Shown here: one piece after another, positions 8,189 to 16,998 of the stretch | How the letters are laid out: every line of letters begins with the position of its first letter | Numbering within the stretch: the first letter of the stretch is position 1 | NCBI GenBank assembly: GCA_016178585.1 | Contig: JACOTA010000016.1 | Coordinates: forward strand, 1-39,510 | Length of the DNA stretch: 39,510 nt | Source: Nitrospirota bacterium | GTDB taxonomy: Bacteria; Nitrospirota; Nitrospiria; JACQBW01 | Direction: 5' to 3' | Notes under the pieces: generated by a model | Database searches by the model: none | What the model saw: only the letters and a program-made list of their open reading frames with translations | Told to the model about the DNA's origin: nothing | Program-made: the position numbers and the translations under genes

Positions 8189-9130
8189 TTATCCATTAAT
8201 GAGTCTTAAATGATTCACCGTTCTATCCAGGGTTTCCGGATCTTCGACGGACAACACCTCCACCTGGCGATTAATCCGCTTTATCAACCCTGATAACACC
8301 CTGCCAGGCCCAATTTCAACGAACGTTTTAACCCCCTTATCCATTAAAAACAGCACGGTATCGACCCAGAGGAGCGGGGCGGAGATCTGCCGAATCAATG
8401 ATGCCTTAATTTCTTCTTTCCACCGAAGCTCTTTCGCGTCCGCGTTATTGACGAATCCAATTTTTAAATCATAAAAAGAGGTTTTTTCAATAGAGTCTTT
8501 CAACTCTAAAGCCGCCGGTTCCATAAGAATGCAGTGGGACGGAACGCTTACGGAAAGGGGGATGACTTTTTTTGCCCCGGCCTCTTCGGCTTTTTTTGAT
8601 GCCTCCGCCACGGCATGAGTTTCACCGGCGATGACGATCTGCTCGAAGGTATTGTAGTTCGCGGGAGCCACAATTCCACGGGCAGAAATTTCCTTACAAA
8701 TCGATTCAACGGCCGAACGGTTTAACCCCAGGATCGCCGCCATCGCTCCTTTTCCTTCAGGAACCGCTCTTTGCATCAAATCGCCTCTTTTTGCAACAAG
8801 CAAAATCGCCTCTTCCAGAGGAATTCCTCCGGCGGCGACCAGCGCAGAATATTCCCCCAAACTGTGTCCCGCAACCCATTGCGGGGTTTTTGGAAAAACC
8901 TGTTTGAATACGGAATAAATCGCAAGACTGGTTGTTAATATGGCCGGTTGCGTATACGCGGTTTGATTTAATCGGTCCTGCGGGCCATCAAAACAGAGTT
9001 TTGCCACATCCCAGTGAAGAGCCTGACCGGCCAGAGAAAAGACCTTTTTTGCTTCCTCATATTCTTCACTTATCTTTTTACCCATCCCTATGTATTGGGA
9101 GCCTTGGCCGGGAAATACAAACGCAATCAT
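8189..9130 (-). CDS. fabD: Malonyl-CoA:ACP transacylase
   Basis: This enzyme loads malonyl groups onto ACP. The 313 residues are typical. GQGSQYIGMG is near the N-terminus, the nucleophile is S90 in GHSLGEYSALV, Arg115 lies in KRGDLMQ, the catalytic His199 in VPSHCILM, and the C-terminal EIGPGRVLSGLIKR is intact. The start ATG at 9130 has little Shine-Dalgarno. Its place between fabH and fabG is standard. Confidence 0.97.
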   Translation of the reverse strand: MIAFVFPGQGSQYIGMGKKISEEYEEAKKVFSLAGQALHWDVAKLCFDGPQDRLNQTAYTQPAILTTSLAIYSVFKQVFPKTPQWVAGHSLGEYSALVAAGGIPLEEAILLVAKRGDLMQRAVPEGKGAMAAILGLNRSAVESICKEISARGIVAPANYNTFEQIVIAGETHAVAEASKKAEEAGAKKVIPLSVSVPSHCILMEPAALELKDSIEKTSFYDLKIGFVNNADAKELRWKEEIKASLIRQISAPLLWVDTVLFLMDKGVKTFVEIGPGRVLSGLIKRINRQVEVLSVEDPETLDRTVNHLRLING

Positions 9131-9231
9131 TTAATTATAAAGATGCCGGAATTTAATAAAAACAAATTGATATTGCTCATTTTTTTTCCTAATGTCAAGC
9201 CAAAATAAAGCGCGGCGGTTCACCCTGCCCC

Positions 9232-10218
9232 TCACCATCGAATGACCGACGCCCCCCAGGTCAAACCGGCTCCAAAAGCAATTAAAAGGATATAATCACC
9301 CTCATGAACCCTTCCGGTTTTTACCGCCTCATCCAGCGCAATTGGAATAGACGCCGCCGATGTATTTCCGCAACGGTCAATATTGATCATCACTTTTCCC
9401 TCGGGAAGCTTTAACCTTTCGGATAAGGCCTTGATAATCCGGGTATTGGCCTGATGAGGAATCATCAGCGAAAGACGGTCAATTGAAAGCTGGTTATGAT
9501 TCAGGGCTTCCCACGCCACCTCTTCGAGATTTCGAACGGCAATCTTAAAGGTCTCGCTGCCTTTCATTTTTAAAAAATTCAGCCTTTGGGCCAGCACGGC
9601 TTCTGAAATTGGAATCCTCGATCCTCCTCCAGGCATACAAATGAGGTCCCAGAATTGACCGTCCGAATGGAGGTGGCTGGAAAGAATCCCTTTTTTTTCC
9701 TCAACGCTTTTTAAAACCACTGCCCCGGCGCCGTCTCCAAAAATGACACAAGTCGTCCGGTCCTTCCAATCAAGAATTCTTGACATGACCTCGGTTCCAA
9801 TGACCAGCGCATTTCGATATTTGCCGGATTTTAAAAAATGATCTGCGACCGAAAGCGCGTAAATAAACCCGGAACAGGCGGCGGAAAGATCAAACGCAAA
9901 TGCCTTTGAAGCCCCGAGTTTTGCCTGAACGATGCAGGCGGTTGAAGGAAAGGTCATGTCAGGCGTTTGAGTCCCGACGATTAAGATATCCAGCTCTTCC
10001 GGCGCGATGCCGGCGGCTTGTAAAGCCTTTTGAGCTGCCTGGACGGCCAAATCAGAGGCAGCTTCGTTCTCGGCGGCGATGTGCCGCTCTCTAATTCCAG
10101 TTCGATCCGTAATCCATTGATCTGTTGTATCAACGATTTTTTCAAGATCGGCGTTCGTCAGCGTTTTTTCGGGCAGGTATGAACCTGTTCCAATGATCTG
10201 TGAGTGCATGTGGGTCAT
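9232..10218 (-). CDS. fabH: 3-oxoacyl-[ACP] synthase III (KAS III)
   Basis: This enzyme starts fatty acid synthesis by condensing acetyl-CoA with malonyl-ACP. The active-site triad is complete: C115 in LSAACSGF, H255 in IPHQANTR and N285 in CGNTSAAS. The start at 10218 has a nearby second ATG at 10209, and both follow a weak GAG. It lies 9 nt after plsX. Confidence 0.97.
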   Translation of the reverse strand: MTHMHSQIIGTGSYLPEKTLTNADLEKIVDTTDQWITDRTGIRERHIAAENEAASDLAVQAAQKALQAAGIAPEELDILIVGTQTPDMTFPSTACIVQAKLGASKAFAFDLSAACSGFIYALSVADHFLKSGKYRNALVIGTEVMSRILDWKDRTTCVIFGDGAGAVVLKSVEEKKGILSSHLHSDGQFWDLICMPGGGSRIPISEAVLAQRLNFLKMKGSETFKIAVRNLEEVAWEALNHNQLSIDRLSLMIPHQANTRIIKALSERLKLPEGKVMINIDRCGNTSAASIPIALDEAVKTGRVHEGDYILLIAFGAGLTWGASVIRW

Positions 10219-10227
10219 CTCGCTGGT

Positions 10228-11241
10228 TTAGGAAGCAGGTTCTGTCATTAAGAAAGCTTCGATTTCACTTTGAATATAAGCGCTGACCTGCTTTTCCGCA
10301 AGGTTTTTTGCGCGGCCAATGGCATTTTTAATGGCCTTAGGCGTCGACCGGCCGTGGCAAATCATGCTAACCCCGTTTACCCCCAGCAGAGGCGCCCCGC
10401 CGTATTCTGAATAGTCTACCCGTTTTTTAAATCGTGTAAAGCTGGATTTCAACAGCGGATACCCGAGTTTGCCTAAAATCGTCGATTGCCGGATTTCGAA
10501 TTTTAGAAGCTTAAAAAGCGCCTCCGCCAGCCCCTCACTGGTTTTTAATACGACATTCCCGACAAAACCGTCGCAAACAATGACATCCGTTTCCCCCTTA
10601 TAAATATCTTTTCCTTCCACATTGCCAAGAAAATTAAAAGGAGCGGCTTTAAGAAGTTTAAAAGCCTCTTTGGTGATGTCATTCCCCTTGATATCCTCTT
10701 CTCCATTGCTCAATAACCCAATACGGGGCTTTTGAAGGCCAAAGATCCGTTTAGCGTAAACGTCGCCCATCACGGCAAACTGAAGAAGATTTTTCGGTTT
10801 GCAATCGACATTAGCGCCGACGTCGATCAGAATAACAGGGTTTTTAAGGGTTGGAAATATGGCCGCGATTGCAGGGCGGTCTATTCCTTTTAAAGGTTTC
10901 AGGATAAAGATAGCGGCAGCCATACAGGCGCCCGTATTCCCCGCGCTCACCACAGCGGAGGCCGTACCTTCCATCACCAGCTCGGTGGCTTTCCAGATCG
11001 AGGAATTTCTCTTTTTTCGAATGACCATGGAGGGAGCGTCTTCCATGGTGACCACCTGGTCAGCATGCAAAATGGTGACGGGGAGATTGGCTGTGGAATA
11101 TTTTTTGAGTTCGGCGGAAAGGCGCTTTTCATCTCCCACCAAAATCAATTCAACCCCAAATTCCTCGCAGGCGGCAATGGCTCCTTCGACCTCGTGCTGA
11201 GGAGAAAAATCCCCGCCCATCGCATCCAGAGCTATTTTCAT
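10228..11241 (-). CDS. plsX: Phosphate acyltransferase PlsX
   Basis: This enzyme makes acyl-phosphate from acyl-ACP for phospholipid synthesis, at the membrane periphery. The N-terminus MKIALDAMGGDFSP is the family signature. SAGNTGACMAAA and the DGFVGNVVLKTSEG motif are also present. The frame can start at a TTG two codons earlier, but ATG at 11241 gives the canonical N-terminus. The length is 337 residues, and it is linked to rpmF and fabH as in many bacteria. Confidence 0.96.
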   Translation of the reverse strand: MKIALDAMGGDFSPQHEVEGAIAACEEFGVELILVGDEKRLSAELKKYSTANLPVTILHADQVVTMEDAPSMVIRKKRNSSIWKATELVMEGTASAVVSAGNTGACMAAAIFILKPLKGIDRPAIAAIFPTLKNPVILIDVGANVDCKPKNLLQFAVMGDVYAKRIFGLQKPRIGLLSNGEEDIKGNDITKEAFKLLKAAPFNFLGNVEGKDIYKGETDVIVCDGFVGNVVLKTSEGLAEALFKLLKFEIRQSTILGKLGYPLLKSSFTRFKKRVDYSEYGGAPLLGVNGVSMICHGRSTPKAIKNAIGRAKNLAEKQVSAYIQSEIEAFLMTEPAS

Positions 11242-11331
11242 TGACAAAAATCTTTTTGGTCGGTTAGGGTTTGTGACAAATCTATTTCCGGCGTTAACTT
11301 GACGTTATTTTAAAAGGATGGGTGGAAGCGA

Positions 11332-11514
11332 TTAAACTTCCTGAATGGCGATCATCTCTTTCCCCTTATAAGTTCCGCAATTTAAACAGACTTTATGGGG
11401 AAGCTTGGGCTCCAGACATTGAGGACACGCGCTTAACTGAGGCCTTGTCAATTTTATGTTGGCCCTCCGCTTATCTCTCCTGGCTTTTGATATTTTATGT
11501 TTTGGATTCGGCAT
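11332..11514 (-). CDS. rpmF: 50S ribosomal protein L32
   Basis: This small basic protein of 60 residues starts MPNPKHKISKARRDKRRA and carries the zinc ribbon C-x-x-C (CPQC) and C-x-x-C (CLNC). It is therefore the zinc-dependent form of L32. It lies 10 nt downstream of the DUF177 gene and upstream of plsX, the conserved DUF177-rpmF-plsX order. Confidence 0.97.
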   Translation of the reverse strand: MPNPKHKISKARRDKRRANIKLTRPQLSACPQCLEPKLPHKVCLNCGTYKGKEMIAIQEV

Positions 11515-11524
11515 TTTATTCTCC

Positions 11525-12121
11525 TTATTTTTCTTTTAATATCTTTTTAAAAATTTTTTCCATCGAACCCGGCGTGTCTTCATCCTTTAAACAGGAACAG
11601 TCGGACACGTTCCAGTCGATTCCACAGCGGGGGCATAACCCCTTGCACGTTGGTGAACAAAGGGGTCTCATCGGAAATTCCAGGAGGACCTGTTCCCTGA
11701 TCATTTCGTCGAGAACGATCGAAGAGCCCTCATAATAGTTTTCATCCGGGTTATCGAGTTCTTCCTTTTCTTGACTGAAATCAGAAACTTCTGCTTTCTT
11801 TTTTAAAGAAGATCGGTTCGCCCTGGTTTCCTCCTGTTTTTTGTGATAAGCGGGACGGGGCGGGTTTTTGGGCACAAAAATCTGGTCAAAATCGATCGCC
11901 AGGGGGAGAAAAAAGTTTTTGGAACATCGTCCGCATTGAAAAGAGGGGGTCGCGTTTATTCTTCCCCTCGCAATAATTGTTTTTGCTGTCTTGTAAAGGA
12001 ACGCCTGAACGTCGATAACTCCCTTAAACTCAATATCCGGGGAAAGATGAATGTTCGCAGGGTCTTCCTGGTAGGAAATTTCCTTTCCTTCCTCAGGAAT
12101 ATGAAGTATGTCAATCAGCAT
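11525..12121 (-). CDS. yceD: DUF177/YceD family protein
   Basis: This 198-residue protein precedes rpmF. The YceD family is associated with ribosome or 23S rRNA maintenance in bacteria and chloroplasts. FQCGRCSKNFFLPL gives a first metal-type Cys pair. The C-terminal CSPTCKGLCPRCGIDWN followed by CSC is the family signature, giving about six cysteines in all. Residues about 95-135 form a charged linker. It is the first gene after the consensus promoter at 12153-12181. Confidence 0.9.
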   Translation of the reverse strand: MLIDILHIPEEGKEISYQEDPANIHLSPDIEFKGVIDVQAFLYKTAKTIIARGRINATPSFQCGRCSKNFFLPLAIDFDQIFVPKNPPRPAYHKKQEETRANRSSLKKKAEVSDFSQEKEELDNPDENYYEGSSIVLDEMIREQVLLEFPMRPLCSPTCKGLCPRCGIDWNVSDCSCLKDEDTPGSMEKIFKKILKEK

Positions 12122-12152
12122 GAGAAACCTAACGAATAGAGTTAAACGATGG

Positions 12153-12181
12153 ATTATATCGGGCGGGAGCCTTCATGTCAA
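12153..12181 (-). promoter_or_regulatory. Consensus sigma-70 promoter of the DUF177-rpmF-plsX-fab operon
   Basis: On the minus strand TTGACA (12176-12181) and TATAAT (12153-12158) are perfect hexamers separated by exactly 17 nt. The expected start of transcription is near 12146, giving a leader of about 25 nt before the ATG at 12121. It probably drives the whole lipid cluster. Confidence 0.85.
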
Positions 12182-12272
12182 GAAATTAGACCACTATTTT
12201 GGCAGACCTGGCGCGTTCGTTATATTATAAGGAGCGGTTGAAATAACGGAATCAACAAAGAGAGGGCTTACC

Positions 12273-12644
12273 CTAATGATGGTGGCCATGGTCATGATCC
12301 GTTTTATGAGATTTTTCACCTTTTTTCATTCCGGATGGAGCAACGAAAACAAAAAGCGTTAAACGGCTATTGCCTGTGTTTTTAACTCCATGATCGATCC
12401 CCCCTTCGGCCAACACCACCATATCTTTAGAAAGGTGTTTCTCTTCGCTGCCGACTTTAAAACTTCCTGTTCCCTCCAAAACCAGGTAGACCTTATCCTG
12501 ATCGTCATGACTGTGGACTTTTTGCTCCTGGCCCGGCTCGAAACAATAAACATCGCAAACCAGTCTGGACGTTTCGAACAGATTGTTTTTTTTCATTTTT
12601 TCCGAAGAAAAGGAAACGGCATCTTTTAAATTTTTAAAGGGCAT
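12273..12644 (-). CDS. Single-domain cupin with His-rich tail
   Basis: This 123-residue protein has the cupin motif 1 (KVHSHDDQDKVYLVLEGTG) and motif 2 (LAEGGIDHGVKNTG), so it has a beta-barrel with His/Glu metal ligands. The C-terminal tail ends in HDHGHHH, a likely extra metal-binding site. It has no signal peptide. It could be a small metal-dependent enzyme or a sensor of metal or small molecules; the substrate is not predictable. An AGGA lies upstream of the ATG. Confidence 0.8.
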   Translation of the reverse strand: MPFKNLKDAVSFSSEKMKKNNLFETSRLVCDVYCFEPGQEQKVHSHDDQDKVYLVLEGTGSFKVGSEEKHLSKDMVVLAEGGIDHGVKNTGNSRLTLFVFVAPSGMKKGEKSHKTDHDHGHHH

Positions 12645-12684
12645 TGTTTTTTCCTATTTTGATGAATAAATATTTAACCTGGGG

Positions 12685-12993
12685 CTAAGTCTTTAGTTTT
12701 TTATTTAATCTTTTCTCGACACTTTCAACCTTGCTATCGAGACGCCCTGTTTTTCCTTTGCGATAATCCACCTTGATGGTCGTTGAAATCCGATTGCAAT
12801 CCTTCGACATCTGGTGAAAGCATTTCTTTACGACGTCAAAAACCTCATCCCATTCGCCTTCAAGGACGGTTCCCATTGGATTCAAACGGTAGTCTACACC
12901 ACTTTCGTCGATAATCTTCAGGGACCGGGAAACATACTCCCCGACGCTCTCTCCCTTGTCTAACGGGGACATGCTGAACTCCAAAAGCACCAT
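12685..12993 (-). CDS. MTH1187/YkoF-type thiamine-binding-like protein
   Basis: This 102-residue protein has the ferredoxin-like fold of the MTH1187 (UPF0045) family. It shows MVLLEFSMSPLDKGESVGEYV at the N-terminus (typical start), YRLNPMGTVLEGEWDEV in the middle and RISTTIKVDYRKGK near the end. Members bind thiamine or related pyrimidines as multimers. It diverges from the flavoprotein reductase gene at 13125, so 12994-13124 holds both promoters. Confidence 0.85.
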   Translation of the reverse strand: MVLLEFSMSPLDKGESVGEYVSRSLKIIDESGVDYRLNPMGTVLEGEWDEVFDVVKKCFHQMSKDCNRISTTIKVDYRKGKTGRLDSKVESVEKRLNKKLKT

Positions 12994-13124
12994 GACCCAA
13001 ATCCTCTTTTAGCGTGTATTCAAAGGAAAAATGGCCGTATAATGAAAAAGCTGTCTTGGCTGTTTTCCAATTTCGAGTTTAATAAAATTCTCGGTATCAT
13101 ACCATTTCAGAAGGAACAAATCAA

Positions 13125-13832
13125 ATGGCTCGAATCGTCCATTTAACCACGTTAGAGCGAATTGAAAACCTCACCTCTTCCGTAAAAAGTTTTTTTCTGC
13201 GGCTTCCTCCCAATCAAAAACTCGAATTTAAAGCCGGGCAGTTTATTTCCGTCCATGTTCCAAGAGAAAACAGGGTTATCCGGAAACCTTACTCCATTGC
13301 CTCCCCTCCCTTCGACCCAACGCTCCTGGAAATCTGCATCAAAAGGGTGGAAGGGGGTTTTGTCTCCAACACTTTTTTTTCTTACCGGGAGGGAGTCATC
13401 ATTCCGGTTGACGGACCGGATGGCGTTTTTATTTTGAGGAATCCGTCTCAATTTGACCTTTTTTTCATCGGCGCTGGAACCGGAATCGCCCCTTTAAGAA
13501 GTATGGTCCAATCCCTCTTACATGAGGGCTTTTCCAAGCGAGTTTGCCTGATTTTCGGGGTCCGGACTGAAACCGAAATTTTATATGAAAGAGAATTTAG
13601 GGCCCTGGAGAAGAGACACGCAAATTTTCAATTTGTCCCTACCTTAAGCCGTCCGCTCCATTGGACGAGAGAAACAGGCTATGTCCAGGAAAAAATCGAC
13701 AAATTTATCGGAAACGGTGAAGGAAAACAGGCGTATGTCTGCGGCCTGCCGCCGATGGTCGACGCCGTCAAAGAAAAGCTGAAATCAATCGGTTTCAACC
13801 GGAAACAGATCCATTATGAAAAATATGTATAA
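13125..13832 (+). CDS. FAD/NAD(P)-binding oxidoreductase (ferredoxin-NADP reductase family)
   Basis: This 235-residue soluble flavoprotein has an FAD-binding beta-barrel (residues about 1-100, flavin motif RKPYSIAS). An NAD(P)-binding domain follows (GAGTGIAPLRSM at about 117-128, FGVRTETEILY, and YVCGLPPMVDAVKEKL near the C-terminus). There is no iron-sulfur domain, so it is a stand-alone reductase module like FNR or phenol-hydroxylase reductase cores. Its electron partner is not encoded next to it. A TATAAT at about 13037 lies upstream without a convincing -35. Confidence 0.88.
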   Translation: MARIVHLTTLERIENLTSSVKSFFLRLPPNQKLEFKAGQFISVHVPRENRVIRKPYSIASPPFDPTLLEICIKRVEGGFVSNTFFSYREGVIIPVDGPDGVFILRNPSQFDLFFIGAGTGIAPLRSMVQSLLHEGFSKRVCLIFGVRTETEILYEREFRALEKRHANFQFVPTLSRPLHWTRETGYVQEKIDKFIGNGEGKQAYVCGLPPMVDAVKEKLKSIGFNRKQIHYEKYV

Positions 13833-13863
13833 TATTAGTAGGGTCATGCATAATATTAGTTAG

Positions 13864-13935
13864 TAGGGTCAGGTCTTTAATATTGAATTCATCTCCATGG
13901 CCTTCCATATTTTCAAGAATAAAGACCTGACCCTA
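13864..13935. repeat. Short element with perfect 16-bp inverted ends
   Basis: TAGGGTCAGGTCTTTA (13864-13879) and TAAAGACCTGACCCTA (13920-13935) are exact inverted repeats around about 40 bp. A direct repeat containing AATATTAGTAGGGTCA precedes it (about 13830-13870). The ends look like sequences I have seen around REP-type transposase genes. It lies just 3' of the flavoprotein gene, so it may also act as a transcription end. There is no ORF inside. Confidence 0.6.
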
Positions 13936-13999
13936 TGTGTCTACGAGAAAGAAGTGTTTCAATGGCAATCCACCTTTCAGTTCTGTAATAAAACGGCCG

Positions 14000-14701
14000 T
14001 TAAGATCCTGGAGGAAATACGTAACTTGAAGGAATCGGGTTCGGGAGCTCTTGTGACGTTCCATAGGTGATGACGATGATTGGATGGTCGGAAAGCGCGA
14101 TCAATCTCGGGTCTCCCGGCACCGCTTCACCATTCACAAAAACCTTAATGGTGTTTTGCTGATCCTCACAATAGGCGCCGATACAGTTGAGGTTCCACCG
14201 GACTCCCCAAATATCAAAAAATTGTCCGAGGGTAAAGGTCTGAACGGTCGGGGACTCGATATGGATGACGCCGTTTGAATCATGCGTATGGATGGGGGAG
14301 ATAAACCGTTCTCGAGCATTAAACCCAATGGCTGCAGGGACAGGGATTGATTTTCCGTGAATAAAAATATCGAGGTGTTGATGAATGTGAAGCGCCGAAC
14401 CTTCTTCCTGGAGAGCAGGCAATCCGACGATTTTTAGCCGTTCGCGGAGCTCATTTAACTCAGGCGGCCAGGGAGCCTCTCCTGTTTGAATGCCGGGCAG
14501 GGAATCGGAATTAACGTTACCGGGCGAGACCGGCGCGGGATTTCCATGATTAAAAAAAATGACCAGGGCAATTGATAATAAACCCAAAATTACAATCGTT
14601 ATAAAAATTGCCGGATTTGGCCAACCCCTTCTGTCCGTTTGCGCTGAAGAGGATTGTTTCTCTTTTTCCTTTTGTTTTTGACCCATGTCTTTTTGACTCA
14701 T
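14000..14701 (-). CDS. Membrane-anchored conserved protein with HIHxH motif
   Basis: The protein has 233 residues. A charged, Lys/Gln-rich N-terminus is followed by one transmembrane segment at about 31-50 (PAIFITIVILGLLSIALVIFF), leaving a large domain outside the cytoplasm. That domain has clustered histidines (LHIHQHLDIFIHG, then SPIHTHDSNGVIHIESP), FTLGQFFDIWGVRWN and a Cys pair (NCIGAYC). I recall this arrangement as a conserved domain in Actinobacteria and Chloroflexi proteins, but know no function. The histidines make metal (for example copper) binding plausible, which is inference only. No operon partner is evident. Confidence 0.75.
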   Translation of the reverse strand: MSQKDMGQKQKEKEKQSSSAQTDRRGWPNPAIFITIVILGLLSIALVIFFNHGNPAPVSPGNVNSDSLPGIQTGEAPWPPELNELRERLKIVGLPALQEEGSALHIHQHLDIFIHGKSIPVPAAIGFNARERFISPIHTHDSNGVIHIESPTVQTFTLGQFFDIWGVRWNLNCIGAYCEDQQNTIKVFVNGEAVPGDPRLIALSDHPIIVITYGTSQELPNPIPSSYVFPPGS

Positions 14702-14912
14702 TCGTGGTTGCTCCCGGATCGATTAGACTTATGGTTATACCCTCATCCCCCAAAAAGCAATAGGGTATGACCAAAATTTCTTTGGGAGAAACAATAACAT
14801 TTTCAAAAAATTTAATCGAAGTTTATTTCTCCCGATAGATTTTCTGTTGGCCTTTGGACCGGTCTGCCGCGTTAGAACAGCCCCGGTTCTGTTCCCGGTT
14901 TGATCAAATAGA

Positions 14913-14940
14913 TTGACAATGGGCGCATTTTTGATAAAAT
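14913..14940 (+). promoter_or_regulatory. Sigma-70 promoter for the CcmI-domain lipoprotein
   Basis: TTGACA (14913-14918) and TAAAAT (14935-14940) are separated by 16 nt, with the expected start near 14947. Nothing else of note is seen in the 280-nt intergenic stretch 14702-14983. Confidence 0.6.
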
Positions 14941-14995
14941 AATTTTTGCTTTTTGAATCAACCTCTTATCACCAAATATCCTAATGGAGACTTTA

Positions 14996-15550
14996 ATGTT
15001 TTTGAAAACAAATGCTTTTAGACTTTTTTCTTTGATCATCATAATGGGAACGGCCGCTCTTTATGCAGGGTGCAATAAGAATGAAACGCCTATCGGTTCC
15101 TCTCCGGCGGGTTCCTCCGCGCCAGCTGCTTCTAACTCCCAGGATCCTTACGGACAGGTTTCGTCGCAAGCGGCCGGGGCTCCCTCTAACAGCGCCTCCG
15201 GAACCATTTCCGGCACTATTTCAATCGATCCAAAACTGGCCGGTAAAGTGGATCCAAATGCCATTTTATTTATCAGCGCAAAACCGGCAGAGGGACCCCA
15301 GGTGGGCGTTCCCCCTCTCGCTTCTCAAAGGATTGCCAGTCCGAAATTTCCACTTCAATATACCCTTTCTCAAGCCGATGTCATTATGCAAGACGGCACA
15401 CTATCCGGCCAGCTTAATATTGTCGTTAAATTGATGAAGAACGGGGCCGCCGGGCCTGTGGGGCCTGGTGATATTGAAGGGAATTTCGCTAAAAATCCGG
15501 TCACCGTCGGTCAAAAGGCTGTCGATGTTACACTGGACACACTGCATTAA
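14996..15550 (+). CDS. Lipoprotein with a CcmI C-terminal-like domain
   Basis: The protein has 184 residues. The start was chosen at ATG 14996 because GGAG lies 6 nt upstream; an ATG four codons earlier overlaps that site. A hydrophobic signal ends in AALYAGC, a lipobox with an unusual Tyr at -3. A Ser/Ala/Gly-rich linker (about 28-65) follows. The domain after it (DPKLAGKVDPNAILFISAK, then PLQYTLSQADVIM, GQLNIVVKLMKNG and GPGDIEG) closely matches the periplasmic C-terminal domain of the cytochrome c maturation factor CcmI/CycH, which handles apocytochrome. The TPR part of CcmI is absent, and no ccm genes are nearby. Confidence 0.75.
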   Translation: MFLKTNAFRLFSLIIIMGTAALYAGCNKNETPIGSSPAGSSAPAASNSQDPYGQVSSQAAGAPSNSASGTISGTISIDPKLAGKVDPNAILFISAKPAEGPQVGVPPLASQRIASPKFPLQYTLSQADVIMQDGTLSGQLNIVVKLMKNGAAGPVGPGDIEGNFAKNPVTVGQKAVDVTLDTLH

Positions 15551-15654
15551 CTTAAGCCGGTAATCCTTGAGTCTCTTTCTTGCGGTGCCCTTACACACCC
15601 TTTCTTTAAACAACGGCAAAAAGCCAGGCTTATTTCCTCCTTTTTAATATCCTC

Positions 15655-16989
15655 ATGAAAAAAATTGCGATTATTGGCCGGCCAAATGTTGGAAAATCAA
15701 CCCTTTTTAACCGGTTGGTCGGATACCGAATGGCCGTCGTGGAAGATGAGCCCGGCGTTACACGGGACCGGCTTTTCGGAACCTTTACCTATGACCAGCA
15801 CTCCTATACCCTCATCGATACCGGCGGCCTCTTTCCACACGCTTCGCTTCCCCTGATTGAAGAAGCAAAGAAACAGACGATTAAGGCCGCTCAAGAAGCA
15901 GACGTCATCATCTTGTTAATGGATGGGCGAACCGGTCCCCACCCTCTCGATCAAGAGATTATTAAGACCGTCAGACCTTTTTTAAAACCCACTTTTTATG
16001 TCGTGAACAAAATCGAAGGGTCTTCTCTCATTCAGAGTTTTTATGAGTTTTATCAACTGGGAATCGCAGGGGTATTTCCTATTTCCGCTGAAAACGGCAC
16101 CGGCATCGATGATCTTATGGAAGCCGTTAATCGGGGATTTCCTCAGGAAAAAGCGAGCGCTTCCACCACGCCCGAGCCCTTTGCGAAAATTGCGATCATT
16201 GGCCGGCCGAATGTCGGAAAATCAACCTTTATCAACGCCCTCCTGGGGGAGGAACGGTTAATCACCAGTCCCATTCCCGGTACGACAAGGGATGCCATTG
16301 ATACCCTGGCTCAGTATCAAAACCGCGATTATTTATTTATCGATACGGCCGGCATCCGGAGAAGGGGAAAAATTGAAAAAGGGATAGAACGGGCCAGCGT
16401 CATACGTTCCGAAGAGTCGATTAAAAAAGCGGATATTGTTTTTATTTTGATTGACAGCGGCGAGGGGATAACGGACCAGGATATTAAATTGGTTGGACGG
16501 GTCATCGAAGCGGGAAAGGGTTTTGCGATTTTGCTTAACAAATGGGACCTTAAAAAGGATATTTCCAGAGCCCGTGAAAAATTTGAAGGTGACCTTTTTA
16601 ACTACTTTTCTTTTATCAAGGAATTTCCATTTTTATTTATTTCCTCAAAAGAGGGCTTTGATCACAAAATAATTTACCAAACGATTAACATGATCATTGA
16701 TTCCTTTCAAAAAAGAGTGTCAACACCCGATTTAAACGGATTTTTAGAAAAAATTCTAAAGCGTTTTCCTCCCCCGTTGTACAGAAACAAGCCGGTAAAA
16801 ATTTATTACGCCACACAGGGAGGAATCAGACCTCCCACCTTTATTGTTTTTTCCAATTTTAAAGAAGGTTTGACGAGGACTTATCTGAAATTCCTGGAAA
16901 ATAGCCTGAGGGAAACTTTTGGGTTTAAGGGAACGCCGATTCAAATCTTTGTTAAGCAGAAAAAAAATATTTATAAAAAACCGGCTTAG
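15655..16989 (+). CDS. der: GTPase Der (EngA)
   Basis: This double GTPase is essential for 50S subunit assembly, and its 444 residues match the family. The first G domain has GRPNVGKST at 8-16, DTGG and NKIE (a slight change from NKxD). The second starts near residue 180 with another GRPNVGKST, then PGTTRD, DTAGIRRRGKI and NKWD. A KH-like domain ends the protein (PPLYRNKPVKIYYATQ). It converges with the histidine kinase gene, leaving only 9 nt between the stops and no visible terminator. Confidence 0.97.
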   Translation: MKKIAIIGRPNVGKSTLFNRLVGYRMAVVEDEPGVTRDRLFGTFTYDQHSYTLIDTGGLFPHASLPLIEEAKKQTIKAAQEADVIILLMDGRTGPHPLDQEIIKTVRPFLKPTFYVVNKIEGSSLIQSFYEFYQLGIAGVFPISAENGTGIDDLMEAVNRGFPQEKASASTTPEPFAKIAIIGRPNVGKSTFINALLGEERLITSPIPGTTRDAIDTLAQYQNRDYLFIDTAGIRRRGKIEKGIERASVIRSEESIKKADIVFILIDSGEGITDQDIKLVGRVIEAGKGFAILLNKWDLKKDISRAREKFEGDLFNYFSFIKEFPFLFISSKEGFDHKIIYQTINMIIDSFQKRVSTPDLNGFLEKILKRFPPPLYRNKPVKIYYATQGGIRPPTFIVFSNFKEGLTRTYLKFLENSLRETFGFKGTPIQIFVKQKKNIYKKPA

Positions 16990-16998
16990 GACGGTGTT

